A stretch of 64,000 bases of DNA, taken from the NCBI GenBank assembly GCA_029556915.1, contig JAKQIT010000060.1:124001-188000 (forward strand), read 5' to 3'. How positions within the stretch are numbered: the first letter of the stretch is position 1; the number at the start of each line of letters is the position of its first letter. Made by a program: the position numbers and the translations under genes. Source of the DNA: Pseudomonadota bacterium. Lineage in GTDB: Bacteria > Pseudomonadota > Gammaproteobacteria > Burkholderiales > Methylophilaceae. Positions 33,089 through 42,074 of the stretch are shown in pieces. A model generated the notes under the pieces. That model was not told the DNA's origin, ran no database searches, and saw nothing but the letters and a program-made list of their open reading frames with translations.

Positions 33089-34153
33089 ATGCGTGAAAAT
33101 AGCCAAGTCAGCAGACGCATTGTTCCATGGCTTGCTTTAGCAGGCTTGGCGCTGTTGGCCTTTATGGTAGTGACGCCTTTTTTGGTACCTATCGCTTGGG
33201 CAGGCATATTAGCTTATGCTTCTTGGCCAGTAGCGATGCGCATTCGTCGTTGGTGCAAAAACCGCGACACATTAGCGGCAAGTCTTACCACACTGCTCGC
33301 GGCTTTAGCATTATTTATACCGCTACTTTGGTTAATCTGGTTGGCTCAGCAAGAGTTAAGCTATCTGTATCCTACGCTGCAAAACTTACTCGCTAATCCG
33401 CCACCTTTACCTGAAGGCTTAAAAGCTTTGCCTTGGTTTGGTGAATGGCTAACGCAGCAGCACACGCAATTAGTCGCGCATCCACAAGGGCTGAGTGTTG
33501 CGCTCAAAACCTGGATTTCTACAAATGGCCATGATTTAGCATCTATCGCTGGCGATGTTGGCAAAAATTTAGTCAAGCTAATTCTTGTGATTGTTATTTT
33601 GTTTTTCTTTTATCGCGATGGCACGCGCATAGTGGCCGAGCTACGTCAGGTGTTAGCACGTTTCATCGGTGTTCAAGTGCATGATTATTTACATGCAGTT
33701 GGTACTACCACGCGCGCAGTTGTTTATGGGGTTTTGCTCACAGCTTTTGTTCAAGGCATTGTGGCAGGTTTAGGTTATTGGGTTGCTGGCCTAAACTCGC
33801 CAGTTCTATTTGGGGTGCTGACCATGGTGTTAGCGCTTATTCCATTTTGTACCCCTTTAGCTTGGGGTTCAGCTGGTTTATGGCTGTTATTGCAAGGTGA
33901 AACTGGTGCTGCGATAGGTGTGTGGCTGTGGGGGGCAGTGGTGGTGAGTCAACTGGATAACTTTTTGCGTCCATTATTTATTAGCAGTGTTAGCCCTGTG
34001 CCTTTTTTATTAGTGTTGTTTGGCGTATTAGGCGGGCTATTAGCATTTGGTTTGGTAGGCCTTTTTATTGGGCCGATTGTGCTAACAGTGGCATGGGCAG
34101 TTTGGCGTGAGTGGACATCGCATTTGGATGAGGCTTTAATTAAAGAGCACTAG
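33089..34153 (+). CDS. AI-2E transporter family (PerM/YdiK-type) permease
   Basis: 354 residues from ATG 33089, two bases after the yqhA stop; a longer in-frame reading from 32987 overlaps yqhA. About seven to eight helices. Family traits include the N-terminal FMVVTPFLVPIAWAGILAYA and the C-terminal SQLDNFLRPLFISSVSPVPFLL with LGVLGGLLAFGLVGLFIGP-like repeats. Members have been linked to autoinducer-2 export and to cation/proton exchange; family identity does not settle substrate. Confidence 0.88.
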   Translation: MRENSQVSRRIVPWLALAGLALLAFMVVTPFLVPIAWAGILAYASWPVAMRIRRWCKNRDTLAASLTTLLAALALFIPLLWLIWLAQQELSYLYPTLQNLLANPPPLPEGLKALPWFGEWLTQQHTQLVAHPQGLSVALKTWISTNGHDLASIAGDVGKNLVKLILVIVILFFFYRDGTRIVAELRQVLARFIGVQVHDYLHAVGTTTRAVVYGVLLTAFVQGIVAGLGYWVAGLNSPVLFGVLTMVLALIPFCTPLAWGSAGLWLLLQGETGAAIGVWLWGAVVVSQLDNFLRPLFISSVSPVPFLLVLFGVLGGLLAFGLVGLFIGPIVLTVAWAVWREWTSHLDEALIKEH

Positions 34154-34179
34154 ATAATTAATTAGAAAAGAGTAAAAAA

Positions 34180-35145
34180 ATGAATGAATTGCAATCAATA
34201 GGAACATGGTGGATGTGGGCGGGCTTTGGCATATTTGTTCTACTTATGCTGGCTGTAGATATGTTTGCTTTGGGGCGCAAAGGTGCGCATAAAGTTAGCT
34301 CAAAAGAAGCGCTAACTTGGTCATTAATTTGGTTTGCACTTGCGTTGTTATTTGGGGCTATTTTATGGGCTTGGTTAAACCAAACTGCAGGCAGGACACT
34401 AGCCGATGCCAAAACAATGGAATATCTCACGGGATATTTGCTAGAAAAAACCTTGGCCATGGACAATATTTTTGTATTTGTCATGCTGTTTTCTTACTTT
34501 GCCGTGCCCATTGAATTTCAAAAGCGTGTGCTGGTTTACGGTGTGTTAGGGGCCATTATTCTCAGAGCATTAATGATTTTACTGGGCGCATGGCTAATAG
34601 CGCAGTTTCACTGGGTACTCTATCTGTTTGGCGCATTTTTGTTGATTACGGGCATTAAGATGTTTATTTTTGCAGACAAGGAGCCAAATTTAGAGCAAAA
34701 CCCAATACTAACTTGGCTTCGTCGGCATATGCGTATTACCAATGACTATCATGGAGATAAGTTTTGGATTGTTGAAAAAGGCGTGCGTTGGTTTACCCCA
34801 ATGTTTTTAGTCTTAATTCTTGTTGAGGTTTCAGATGTTATATTTGCGATGGATAGTATTCCAGCGATATTTGCTATTACTAGCGACCCATTTATCGTAT
34901 TCACATCTAATATTTTTGCAATATTAGGCCTGAGAGCGTTATATTTTTTATTAGCAGACATGGCAGAGCGTTTTCATTTGCTCAAATATGGACTAGCTGT
35001 GGTGCTTATGTTTGTGGGTGCAAAAATGTTGATTGTGGAGTGGATAAAAATACCTGTAGCAGTTTCTCTTGGCGTTGTTATTTCAGTATTAGGGATTAGT
35101 ATTTTGGTGAGTTTAAAGTCTAGTCAAAAGAAACTATCCAGATAG
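34180..35145 (+). CDS. TerC/Alx family membrane protein
   Basis: 321 residues with nine hydrophobic segments. Signature stretches: LLMLAVDMFALGRKGAHKVS, LEKTLAMDNIFVFVMLFSYF with the acidic in-membrane Asp, and VEVSDVIFAMDSIPAIFAIT. Family members (Alx, MeeF, YkoY) export manganese. Only 26 bases lie between it and the upstream gene, so there is no room for a yybP-ykoY manganese riboswitch directly before it. Ends at a bidirectional terminator shared with gnd. Confidence 0.9.
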   Translation: MNELQSIGTWWMWAGFGIFVLLMLAVDMFALGRKGAHKVSSKEALTWSLIWFALALLFGAILWAWLNQTAGRTLADAKTMEYLTGYLLEKTLAMDNIFVFVMLFSYFAVPIEFQKRVLVYGVLGAIILRALMILLGAWLIAQFHWVLYLFGAFLLITGIKMFIFADKEPNLEQNPILTWLRRHMRITNDYHGDKFWIVEKGVRWFTPMFLVLILVEVSDVIFAMDSIPAIFAITSDPFIVFTSNIFAILGLRALYFLLADMAERFHLLKYGLAVVLMFVGAKMLIVEWIKIPVAVSLGVVISVLGISILVSLKSSQKKLSR

Positions 35146-35157
35146 TTATACATTAAT

Positions 35158-35185
35158 AAAAAAGGGCAGAAATTCTGCCCTTTTT
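35158..35185. terminator. Bidirectional terminator between terC and gnd
   Basis: Hairpin GGGCAG, loop AAATT, CTGCCC flanked by A and T runs on both sides, so it can end both the plus-strand terC transcript and the minus-strand gnd transcript. Confidence 0.88.
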
Positions 35186-35203
35186 CACAACGCTAATTGC
35201 GCA

Positions 35204-36715
35204 TTAAACTTCTAACTGCGGACGGCCAGCTTCAGGCCAATCTAGGTGGTAGAACTGACCACGTGGCTGATCTTTACGCTCATAAGTGTGCGCACCAAAG
35301 TAGTCACGTTGGCCTTGTAACAAGTTTGCTGGCAAGTCGGCACTTCTGTAACCATCGTAGTAAGCCATCGCCGCGCTGAAACCTTGCGCAGGAATGCCGT
35401 TAGTCACTGCCAGGGCAATCACTTTACGCCAGCCAGCTTGGCCGTCGTTCATGGCTTGGGTAAAGTACGGGTCAAGCATCAAGTTTTTCAGGCGAGAGTT
35501 ACGGCTGTAAGCCTCGGTGATTTTTTGCAAGAAGCGTGCGCGAATAATACAGCCACCGCGCCAAATTTGCGCAATTTCACCAAAGTTAAGTTTCCAGTTG
35601 TATGCCACTTGCGCTTTATCAATAAGCTGGAAGCCTTGTGCGTAAGCGCAGATTTTTGAGCAATATAAAGCGTTTTTAATTGCTTCAATAATTGCTTTTT
35701 TGTCTTTCTCTTGCACAGGTGTTGGGCCTTTTAAGATTTTGCTCGCTTCAACACGCTCTTCTTTTAAGCTTGAAAGTGCGCGTGCATAAACCGCAGCGGC
35801 AATTGCATTAGCAGGTGCGCCAAGTTCGAGCGCGTTGGCTGCTGTCCATTGGCCTGTACCTTTTTGGCCAGCAGTATCCAAGATTTGGTCAACCAAGAAG
35901 CCTTTGGTCATCGGGTCTTTCTGTTGCAGAATGTCGGCAGTAATTTCAATCAAGAAGCTTGATAATTCGCCTTTGTTCCACTCAGCAAACACTTTACCGA
36001 TTTCATCTGCTGGCATGCCGAGCAAGTTTTTCATCAACCAGTATGCTTCGCAAATCAACTGCATGTCGATGTACTCAATGCCATTGTGCACCATTTTAAC
36101 GTAGTGACCAGCGCCATCTGGGCCAATATATTCTGCACATGAGAAGCCACCAACGACTGGTTTTCCAGGTTTGCCGCCTTCCATAGGTTCGCCTGTTTCA
36201 GCATCCACTTTAGCGGCAATATCACGCCAAATTGGTTCTAAGCTAGCCCAAGCTTTGCGTGTGCCAGATGGCATTAAGCTTGGACCGAAACGTGCACCAG
36301 TTTCGCCACCTGATACGCCAGAACCGATGAAATCAATGCCTTTTACAGCGAGTTCTTTTTCGCGACGAATCGTGTCTGTCCACAATGCATTACCGCCGTC
36401 AATGATGATGTCGCCTTGTTCTAAGAAAGGCAATAAAGCATTAATAGTCACGTCAGTCGCGCTACCTGCTTTTACTAATAAAACAATTTTGCGTGGGCGT
36501 TTAATGCTTAATACAAATGAGGCTAAATCAGCATGACCTACAACGCGCTCGGCGGAGGGCTCATTTTTTTTGCATTCTTCAATGAAGTTCAGCATCTTTT
36601 TGGGGTCACGGTTGTAAACCGCAATGGTGTAGCCGTGGTCGGCAATATTGAGGGCCAAGTTTTGACCCATCACAGCTAGGCCAACTAGGCCAATATCAGC
36701 ATTTTTTGGATTCAT
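35204..36715 (-). CDS. gnd: 6-phosphogluconate dehydrogenase, decarboxylating
   Basis: 503 residues, the long (about 470-500) form. The N-terminal Rossmann motif is [15 protein letters not shown] followed by VYNRDPKK, indicating NADP preference. Conserved catalytic segments include [36 protein letters not shown] (catalytic Lys) and [16 protein letters not shown]. It converts 6-phosphogluconate to ribulose 5-phosphate and CO2. In methylotrophic Methylophilaceae this is the oxidative step of the dissimilatory RuMP cycle, which fits the inferred host. Single gene; the upstream 155 bases show no clear promoter. Confidence 0.95.
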   Translation of the reverse strand: MNPKNADIGLVGLAVMGQNLALNIADHGYTIAVYNRDPKKMLNFIEECKKNEPSAERVVGHADLASFVLSIKRPRKIVLLVKAGSATDVTINALLPFLEQGDIIIDGGNALWTDTIRREKELAVKGIDFIGSGVSGGETGARFGPSLMPSGTRKAWASLEPIWRDIAAKVDAETGEPMEGGKPGKPVVGGFSCAEYIGPDGAGHYVKMVHNGIEYIDMQLICEAYWLMKNLLGMPADEIGKVFAEWNKGELSSFLIEITADILQQKDPMTKGFLVDQILDTAGQKGTGQWTAANALELGAPANAIAAAVYARALSSLKEERVEASKILKGPTPVQEKDKKAIIEAIKNALYCSKICAYAQGFQLIDKAQVAYNWKLNFGEIAQIWRGGCIIRARFLQKITEAYSRNSRLKNLMLDPYFTQAMNDGQAGWRKVIALAVTNGIPAQGFSAAMAYYDGYRSADLPANLLQGQRDYFGAHTYERKDQPRGQFYHLDWPEAGRPQLEV

Positions 36716-36870
36716 TTATCTTCTCTTTTGGAGTTGTTAATAAAGGGTGTTTTGGTAGGCAAGATTATAAAACTATTAACGACGCTGTTTGTGAGAAATT
36801 TAGCGTAATTTCTTAAAATTTTGATTTTTAGCGGGGTTTTAGTGAAGAATAGATGAAATTGCAGGTGCTT

Positions 36871-37089
36871 TTAATAGTGACTGCTTCTGCCAGTTGAATA
36901 GCCATGTGGTACGTCTAGTTGCCATTCGCCGCATTCTGTGCAACGGTGATCATGCATGGTGGGGCTAAGCACTAAGCTAGATGCGCCACAAAATTTACAG
37001 TGCGTAGCATGTAAAACAGGCGTTTTATGATGCGTTTCGTGGTGCTCTGTTGCCACTTTGGTGCTGCCAAGTCCGTATTTGTTATCCAT
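36871..37089 (-). CDS. Small His-rich zinc-ribbon protein
   Basis: 72 residues from ATG 37089, preceded on its strand by GGAGAACATC; a longer reading from 37113 lacks support. A His-rich N-terminus (TEHHETHHK) is followed by a four-Cys zinc ribbon (HCKFCGASS and RCTECGEWQ) and a short tail. No family recognised. A metal-binding or nucleic-acid-binding role is likely from the ribbon. Stands alone between gnd and an MliC-like gene. Confidence 0.7.
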   Translation of the reverse strand: MDNKYGLGSTKVATEHHETHHKTPVLHATHCKFCGASSLVLSPTMHDHRCTECGEWQLDVPHGYSTGRSSHY

Positions 37090-37187
37090 GATGTTCTCCA
37101 AATGAACAGTCATTTACAATCGTTTAAACTACGCCTATTTTTTGTTTACTTCAACCATTTTTTAATTATGGTTTTGACGCAAAAGGC

Positions 37188-37541
37188 TTACTTTTTTGAC
37201 TGTGCTTTACAAGCAGTATAAGCAATTTTTTCACCATCATTTAAAGTCGTTTCATCCCCATTGATTACCAAAGCAATGGCGCCGCTGGTATAGCGGTTAC
37301 TAGCCGCCGCTTTGCTGAGGGAAACTTCATGATCTGGGTAAATGAGCCAAGCTTCATTGCCGTTATTAAGCATGCGCACGTAAAACTGCTTATTGCCCTC
37401 GCAAATGTAAGAAATAGCATTGGCGGGTACACGTGAACTTTCTTTTGTGCCTGAGTTAAACGGGTTGAGGTTGATTGTGCTACACGCTGTGAGTGATAAA
37501 GCCAGACTGAATGTACATAAAGTTTTAAATTGGGCGTGCAT
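37188..37541 (-). CDS. MliC-like lipoprotein (C-type lysozyme inhibitor domain)
   Basis: 117 residues from ATG 37541 (GGAAAA upstream); a further 14 residues from 37583 look spurious. Lipoprotein signal with lipobox LTAC (Cys near residue 20), then a small beta-barrel: SYICEGNKQFYVRML, AASNRYTSGAIALVINGDE and YTACKAQ, with the Cys pair expected in the MliC family. Such proteins block host or environmental lysozyme at the cell surface. The match is to the overall pattern rather than to every residue. Confidence 0.72.
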   Translation of the reverse strand: MHAQFKTLCTFSLALSLTACSTINLNPFNSGTKESSRVPANAISYICEGNKQFYVRMLNNGNEAWLIYPDHEVSLSKAAASNRYTSGAIALVINGDETTLNDGEKIAYTACKAQSKK

Positions 37542-37659
37542 GCATTTTTCCTGTTGATGATAGATTGAATAGACAGCGCTCATTTTACTGCGAAAATAGC
37601 CTATGTAACATGGCTTGATGCGTTAAAATAGCACATCTTCAATCTTTTAAAGAAACCTT

Positions 37660-38001
37660 ATGAGCCAAACACCCGTAAATGAAATCACCATAGAAAAAAA
37701 TCCTGCGCAAAGCCGTCTGGATGCGCTCAATGTCAGTAAATGGCCAACTTGGCAAAAAGAGGTTTCTACTTTCCCTTGGGTTTTTCACGAGCAAGAAATT
37801 GCCTATATTTTAGACGGACAATGCGATGTGACCACTTGTTGCGGCAATAAATATAGTTTTGGTAAAGGCGATTTGGTGACTTTTCCTGCCGGAACAAAAG
37901 TGACTTGGGAAGTTAAACAGCCTTTGCATAAACATTATCAACTAGATGGTAATGCCTTAACGCAAGCATTTTTACGCATTAAGGCAAAGTTTAAAGGTTA
38001 A
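37660..38001 (+). CDS. Cupin-domain protein (EutQ-like Cupin_3)
   Basis: 113 residues forming a single cupin barrel. Motif one includes FPWVFHEQEIAYILDGQCDV and motif two FGKGDLVTFPAGTKVTWEV, as in the small Cupin_3 proteins. Most of the metal-binding His set is reduced (one His in FHEQE), so metal binding is uncertain. Its stop TAA is followed immediately by the TTG start of the glycosylase gene, so the two are translationally coupled, though a functional link is not obvious. Confidence 0.82.
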   Translation: MSQTPVNEITIEKNPAQSRLDALNVSKWPTWQKEVSTFPWVFHEQEIAYILDGQCDVTTCCGNKYSFGKGDLVTFPAGTKVTWEVKQPLHKHYQLDGNALTQAFLRIKAKFKG

Positions 38002-38613
38002 TTGTTGACAGCCAACCATAGCCAAGCCTGCGCATTTTTATCTCAACTTGATGCTGATTTAGCTCAGCTAATCGCGCTAGTGGGCACTTGCACTTTAGCC
38101 TCTAATGATACGCAAGAGCCTTATGAAGCGCTCATGCGGGCGGTGGCTTATCAGCAACTTCATCCCAAGGCAGGCGATGCTATTTTGGCTAAATTCACTG
38201 CATATTTCGGCGCTTTTCCATCACCCCAAGAGGTCATTCACGCGCCTTTTGATGATTTACGTGCATGTGGTTTTTCGGGCAGAAAGATAGTAACGCTTAA
38301 GGGGATTGCCGAGGGTGCGTTAAGTGGCCTAGTGCCAACACGTGCCGAGGCAAATACGATGACGGATGAAGCCTTAATTGCGCGCTTGGTGAAGTTGAAA
38401 GGCATCGGTCAGTGGACAGTGAAAATGTTGTTGATGTTCACTTTGGGGCGCATGGATATTATGCCTGCGGATGATTTTGGCGTGCAACAAGGGTACAAAC
38501 GCTTGAAAAGCTTGGACATTGCACCAAAACGCAAAGAAATGCTAGAAATGAGTAAAGTTTGGTCGCCTTATCGCAGCATTGCCAGTTGGTATTTATGGCG
38601 TGTCCCCAAATAA
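38002..38613 (+). CDS. DNA-3-methyladenine glycosylase II (AlkA-like, HhH-GPD)
   Basis: 203 residues starting at TTG 38002 or 38005, directly after the cupin stop; no ATG start is available. Helix-hairpin-helix LVKLKGIGQWTVKML (residues 130-143) is followed by the catalytic Asp in IMPADDFGVQQGY (Asp157/158). YQQLHPKAGDAI matches the AlkA substrate-pocket region. It excises alkylated bases such as 3-methyladenine. It lacks the N-terminal AlkA_N domain of the E. coli enzyme, like the short yeast MAG/archaeal-type forms. Confidence 0.9.
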   Translation: MLTANHSQACAFLSQLDADLAQLIALVGTCTLASNDTQEPYEALMRAVAYQQLHPKAGDAILAKFTAYFGAFPSPQEVIHAPFDDLRACGFSGRKIVTLKGIAEGALSGLVPTRAEANTMTDEALIARLVKLKGIGQWTVKMLLMFTLGRMDIMPADDFGVQQGYKRLKSLDIAPKRKEMLEMSKVWSPYRSIASWYLWRVPK

Positions 38614-38677
38614 AAACTAGCCAAATTTACCATAAAAAATTGTGAATTATGGTTATAAAATCAGTAGTCTTCATTAG

Positions 38678-38790
38678 ACCACCTCTGTACCAGTGCTTGG
38701 CATCACCGTGGAATATATCCGCTAAAGCGGATTATTCACACGCGAAATCCAGTATCCATGGGGCTTGCAGAGGGGTAAAATTCTCTCGGG
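38678..38790 (+). repeat. Dispersed palindromic repeat, copy 6 (long form)
   Basis: CCTCTGTACCAGTGCTTGG on the left, an inner hairpin (ATCCGCT, AA, AGCGGAT), CCAGTATCCATGGGGCTTG then CAGAGG on the right, and the GTAAAATTCTCTCGGG tail. It is the second long form, in the opposite orientation to copy 4, between convergent genes. Confidence 0.82.
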
Positions 38791-38835
38791 TGAAAATTGC
38801 TTAAATTTTAAGCAATATTGCCTGGCTAAAATAGC

Positions 38836-39837
38836 TTAATGGCTTGCCCAATTTAACTGCACATTCGCTTCTTGCGCAATCTCGTTCATGAGCGGTATGG
38901 CTTTTTCTAAATGCGGTAAATACATATCGGCGGTTTCTTGATGAAAGCCCAGCACCATTATTTCTTTCTTATTTAAAATCAATTGCTTAAATAGTTCTAC
39001 AATTTGTTTGGTATTGGTGTAATCAGCCAGCGCGGCATTATTTGGAAATTCAATTAAGGCCGCATGTTGTGCATCTGCCGTTTTTAATTCAAACGGTTGC
39101 TCAAGTGGTGTGCTGCCTTGATGCAAAGCGCTGGTCATTTTGATGATGCCACTCTCTGCGTGCCAACGTGTGGTCAATAAGTTGGCATCAATGCGCGAGC
39201 TGTCCCACACAAAGCCGTTAGTTTGTAAGGCGTTTGCGAGTCTTGGCCCCATCTGCCAGCCGCCCGCGCGAAAATGCACGGGTTTGGCAAAGCCTTGTTG
39301 CACTAATAAATCGCGGCTACAAGCCAAAAGTTTGGTTAAATCGGCTTCAGAGTAAGCGTATTCCAAGCTAACAGTATAGCCGCAATCGCCCGTTTCGCAA
39401 GCTTCATTTTCACCCGAGTATGAGTAACTGCTTTGGTAAGGCACTTGGCAGTATTGCACTAAAGATTTCCAAGCATGCACGTGCAAACCTTGTGTGTCTT
39501 CAGGTAAAAAGGTGGATTTGATTTGCGCAATGGCTACGTCTTTATTCACCTCTTGCTTGAGTAAATAGGCCGGGTTGAGCAGCTGCAACATGGGAATGTG
39601 TGGAAACTTTTTGCGAAAACTTTGCATGGCTGCAATATTGTCATTTTCAAGCCACGCACCTTCCCAATCTACGGTCACAAACACCGTGATTTGTGCGGAT
39701 TTTATATCACCATTTTCTGCTGAGGTCGCAAGTGTAGGCCTGCAAGCCAGTATCCATGCGGCTGCCAGCGCGATGCATTTGATATGTTGAAAAATCAATA
39801 TAAAAACCTTTATCAATATGAAGGTTAGTGCGCCCAA
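38836..39837 (-). CDS. Exported NodB-like polysaccharide deacetylase family protein
   Basis: Up to 333 residues. The NodB/CE4 pattern is seen in FVTVDWEGAW (catalytic/metal Asp region), GLHVHAW (metal His pair) and HFRAGGWQMG, ending with MVLGFHQETAD. It would deacetylate a polysaccharide outside the cytoplasm. The start is uncertain: no ATG is available and TTG codons at 39837, 39816 or 39801 are candidates. The signal-peptide region (IALAAAWILACRPTLATSA) is encoded by a copy of the dispersed repeat at 39736-39770, and offers a possible lipobox ILAC. The mature part begins after that. Confidence 0.7.
   Translation of the reverse strand: MGALTFILIKVFILIFQHIKCIALAAAWILACRPTLATSAENGDIKSAQITVFVTVDWEGAWLENDNIAAMQSFRKKFPHIPMLQLLNPAYLLKQEVNKDVAIAQIKSTFLPEDTQGLHVHAWKSLVQYCQVPYQSSYSYSGENEACETGDCGYTVSLEYAYSEADLTKLLACSRDLLVQQGFAKPVHFRAGGWQMGPRLANALQTNGFVWDSSRIDANLLTTRWHAESGIIKMTSALHQGSTPLEQPFELKTADAQHAALIEFPNNAALADYTNTKQIVELFKQLILNKKEIMVLGFHQETADMYLPHLEKAIPLMNEIAQEANVQLNWASH
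39736..39770 (-). repeat. Dispersed palindromic repeat, copy 7 (inside a gene)
   Basis: GCCTGCAAGCC, loop AGTATCCATGC, GGCTGCCAGCGC. This copy lies within the 5' coding region of the NodB-like gene and is translated on the minus strand as AAAWILACRP. The outer arm bases have diverged from CCTCTG/CAGAGG, as if shaped by coding constraint. No AT-rich tail is recognisable. Confidence 0.75.
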
Positions 39838-39979
39838 TCTATATCAGCAGAATCGCACTGGGTCAACGATGACTCATCGGCAAGTTTTCGCTTGCTTACT
39901 GCTTTATTCACTGCACTAAGAGCACTATTTTACGCTGATTTTGTTTTATCGCTTTTAAGTATTACGCTAAGTTTAATTT

Positions 39980-39985
39980 TATAAT
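39980..39985 (+). promoter_or_regulatory. Consensus -10 box before the MFS gene
   Basis: TATAAT ends six bases before ATG 39992, so a transcript from it would begin at about the start codon (leaderless). No convincing -35 box is present. Confidence 0.45.
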
Positions 39986-39991
39986 GTGACG

Positions 39992-41227
39992 ATGCGCATT
40001 TTATCTCATCCCATTTTTACCAATCATCAACACGCTTTTCTTAAATTATTAGCTTTTCGCGTGTTAATTGTACTCGCGTACCAAATTATGGCAGTTGCAG
40101 TGGGCTGGCATGTCTATGAAATTACACGCGATACGCTATCATTAGGCTTAATTGGCTTGGTTGAGGTCGTTCCTTATTTTGCCAGCGCGTTATTTGCTGG
40201 TTATGCAGTTGACCATCATTGTTCGCGCCGCTTTTTTGGGGCATTGGCTGCATGTTTGCTGGGATTAAGCGCCATTTCATTAGCGATTATCTCATCTGGA
40301 TGGCTGGCATCTGGCAGTACATTGTGGATTTACGCGGCATTTGCACTCACGGGTATAGGGCGAGCATTTATTTCACCAAGTCATAGCTCGCTATTTGCGC
40401 TTATTATTGCGCGGGAGGAATATGCGCGTGCCGCAAGTATAGGTAGCTCAGTTTTTCAGGCGGGACTGGTGATAGGCCCTGCTATTGGTGGCTTATTGGT
40501 AGGCTTTGCCAGTAAAGATGCCGCATATTTAATGGCGATAATACTTTGCATAGGCGCGGCCTTAGCCATCACATCTATTCGAATAAAAGAGCCACCACCT
40601 TTGCCAAGCGCTCCCGTGATGACGAGCATTGGAGAAGGTCTGCGCTTTGTTTTTAGCCATCAAATATTATTGGGCGCATTGTCGCTGGATATGTTTGCCG
40701 TACTATTTGGTGGTGCAGTAGCGATGTTGCCTGCGTTTGTGAAAGATGTTTACCAGATTGGGCCTGAAGTGTTGGGTTTTTTGCGCTCAACGCCAGCGGT
40801 TGGAGCAATTTTGACAGGTATCTGGCTCACTCGTCACCCCATTAATAAGCATGCAGGACGCTGGCTTTTAAGTGCGGTAGCAGGCTTTGGTTTGTGCATT
40901 ATTGGCTTTGGTTTGGTGAGCAATTTTTGGTTAGCTGGAGTGATATTGGCCCTGTCAGGGGTGTGCGATGGTGTCTCTGTGGTCATGCGTCAAACCATTA
41001 TGCAACTCGCCACTCCCGACCACATGCGCGGGCGAGTATCGGCCATCAATGGCATATTTATTGGGTCTTCTAATGAACTTGGCGCATTTGAATCGGGGGT
41101 TGCAGCAAAACTGATGGGTTTGGTACCATCGGTGATATTTGGCGGCCTGATGACCTTAGGTGTAGTGGCGGTTACCGCGAAAATTGCGCCAAAATTAAGG
41201 GCGCTTGAACTTAATCAACTACACTAA
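39992..41227 (+). CDS. MFS transporter (EntS/MFS_3 type)
   Basis: 411 residues from ATG 39992 (GTG 39986 also in frame). Twelve hydrophobic segments; early motif YQIMAVAVGWHVYEITRD, loop motif AGYAVDHHCSRR, and later MPDHMRGRVSAINGIFIG-like sequence TPDHMRGRVSAINGIF. These match the EntS/MFS_3 group of exporters, such as enterobactin and drug efflux proteins. No siderophore genes lie nearby, so the substrate is unknown. No ribosome-binding site is visible; a -10 box just upstream suggests leaderless translation. Confidence 0.85.
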   Translation: MRILSHPIFTNHQHAFLKLLAFRVLIVLAYQIMAVAVGWHVYEITRDTLSLGLIGLVEVVPYFASALFAGYAVDHHCSRRFFGALAACLLGLSAISLAIISSGWLASGSTLWIYAAFALTGIGRAFISPSHSSLFALIIAREEYARAASIGSSVFQAGLVIGPAIGGLLVGFASKDAAYLMAIILCIGAALAITSIRIKEPPPLPSAPVMTSIGEGLRFVFSHQILLGALSLDMFAVLFGGAVAMLPAFVKDVYQIGPEVLGFLRSTPAVGAILTGIWLTRHPINKHAGRWLLSAVAGFGLCIIGFGLVSNFWLAGVILALSGVCDGVSVVMRQTIMQLATPDHMRGRVSAINGIFIGSSNELGAFESGVAAKLMGLVPSVIFGGLMTLGVVAVTAKIAPKLRALELNQLH

Positions 41228-41245
41228 TTTCAGTTTTCAAATAAA

Positions 41246-41280
41246 AACCCGCCTAGTGTTGCGCCAAGCGGGTGTTATTT
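41246..41280 (-). terminator. Intrinsic terminator after the PEP-CTERM gene
   Basis: On the minus strand, ACCCGC, a 15-base loop and GCGGGT run into TTTTATTT, 20 bases beyond the PEP-CTERM gene stop. It may also weakly end the convergent MFS transcript. Confidence 0.75.
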
Positions 41281-41300
41281 GCACTTGAAAATGCAGGCAG

Positions 41301-41948
41301 TTAAGACGTTTTAGTGACAACTTTACGACGAAGAGTAGAAAACCCAATTAAACCAAGCCCGGCAAGCATCATGGCGTAAGTTTCTGGCTCAGGTACAGCT
41401 GGCAGATTGGGGTCAGTCGGAATAACTGCATTACCAACCACCAAGCCTAATCGGTAATCACCCAGCCCTTCAACCGCAGTGCCTACCACGCGAGTAGAGG
41501 TAAAGCTTTGTTCTAAGCCAGTAGATTTATAGTTGATTTGATAATTACCTGGCCCCAACACCCAGCTAAAACTAGAAGGACCACCATCTAAGCCTTTGTA
41601 ATAATCGCCAATACTTGCTATCCAATTATTATCATGTTGGCCTGCAATAGTTTTATCAACATCTAGAATATCAATTTGACGGAATTCAGAAACAGAGGGA
41701 TTAGTGAAGTTAAAACTATCAGCAAAAAAATACACAGATTGCTCATCTGTCAGACTGAAATAGAGTGTATCAGAGGCAATATTTTCTTCACTCACATAAT
41801 CACTATCATTATAGTCGTATATATCGTTATAGCTAAAGCCAGCTCCGACAGTACCTAACTCTAGTTTTGCAGCATGTGCGGTTGTACTTAAAATACCCAG
41901 CATTAACATTGCTGGCGTTATTAATCGTTTTGTTTTGTGGTGGTACAT
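41301..41948 (-). CDS. PEP-CTERM sorting-domain secreted protein
   Basis: 215 residues: signal peptide (ITPAMLMLGILSTTAHAAK), a beta-rich acidic middle with many Tyr/Asp/Ser, and a classical C-terminal sorting signal VPEPETYAMMLAGLGLIGF followed by the basic STLRRK. Exosortase EpsH cuts at PEP to process such proteins for the cell surface or exopolysaccharide matrix; no exosortase gene is in this window. The gene has its own sigma-54 promoter (42012-42027) and an upstream palindrome, as recalled for PrsR-controlled PEP-CTERM genes. RBS AGGAG precedes the ATG. Confidence 0.9.
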   Translation of the reverse strand: MYHHKTKRLITPAMLMLGILSTTAHAAKLELGTVGAGFSYNDIYDYNDSDYVSEENIASDTLYFSLTDEQSVYFFADSFNFTNPSVSEFRQIDILDVDKTIAGQHDNNWIASIGDYYKGLDGGPSSFSWVLGPGNYQINYKSTGLEQSFTSTRVVGTAVEGLGDYRLGLVVGNAVIPTDPNLPAVPEPETYAMMLAGLGLIGFSTLRRKVVTKTS

Positions 41949-42011
41949 TCTCTCGTACTCCTCGATTTATTAAGGTTATTTCTGATTTGGCGATTTGCTT
42001 AATCAGTAGTT

Positions 42012-42027
42012 AGCAAAGCTTATGCCA
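42012..42027 (-). promoter_or_regulatory. Sigma-54 promoter of the PEP-CTERM gene
   Basis: On the minus strand, TGGCATA, four bases, TTGCT, with GG and GC separated by ten bases. Predicted start near 42001, giving a 53-base leader that contains the AGGAG ribosome site. Confidence 0.8.
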
Positions 42028-42074
42028 AAAAATAATTCCCTTTAAAATCAATTGGATAAATAATATTTAAAATG

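Noticed and set aside
34154-34179. yybP-ykoY manganese riboswitch before the TerC gene
   Set aside because: Only 26 bases separate the genes; no aptamer motif fits.
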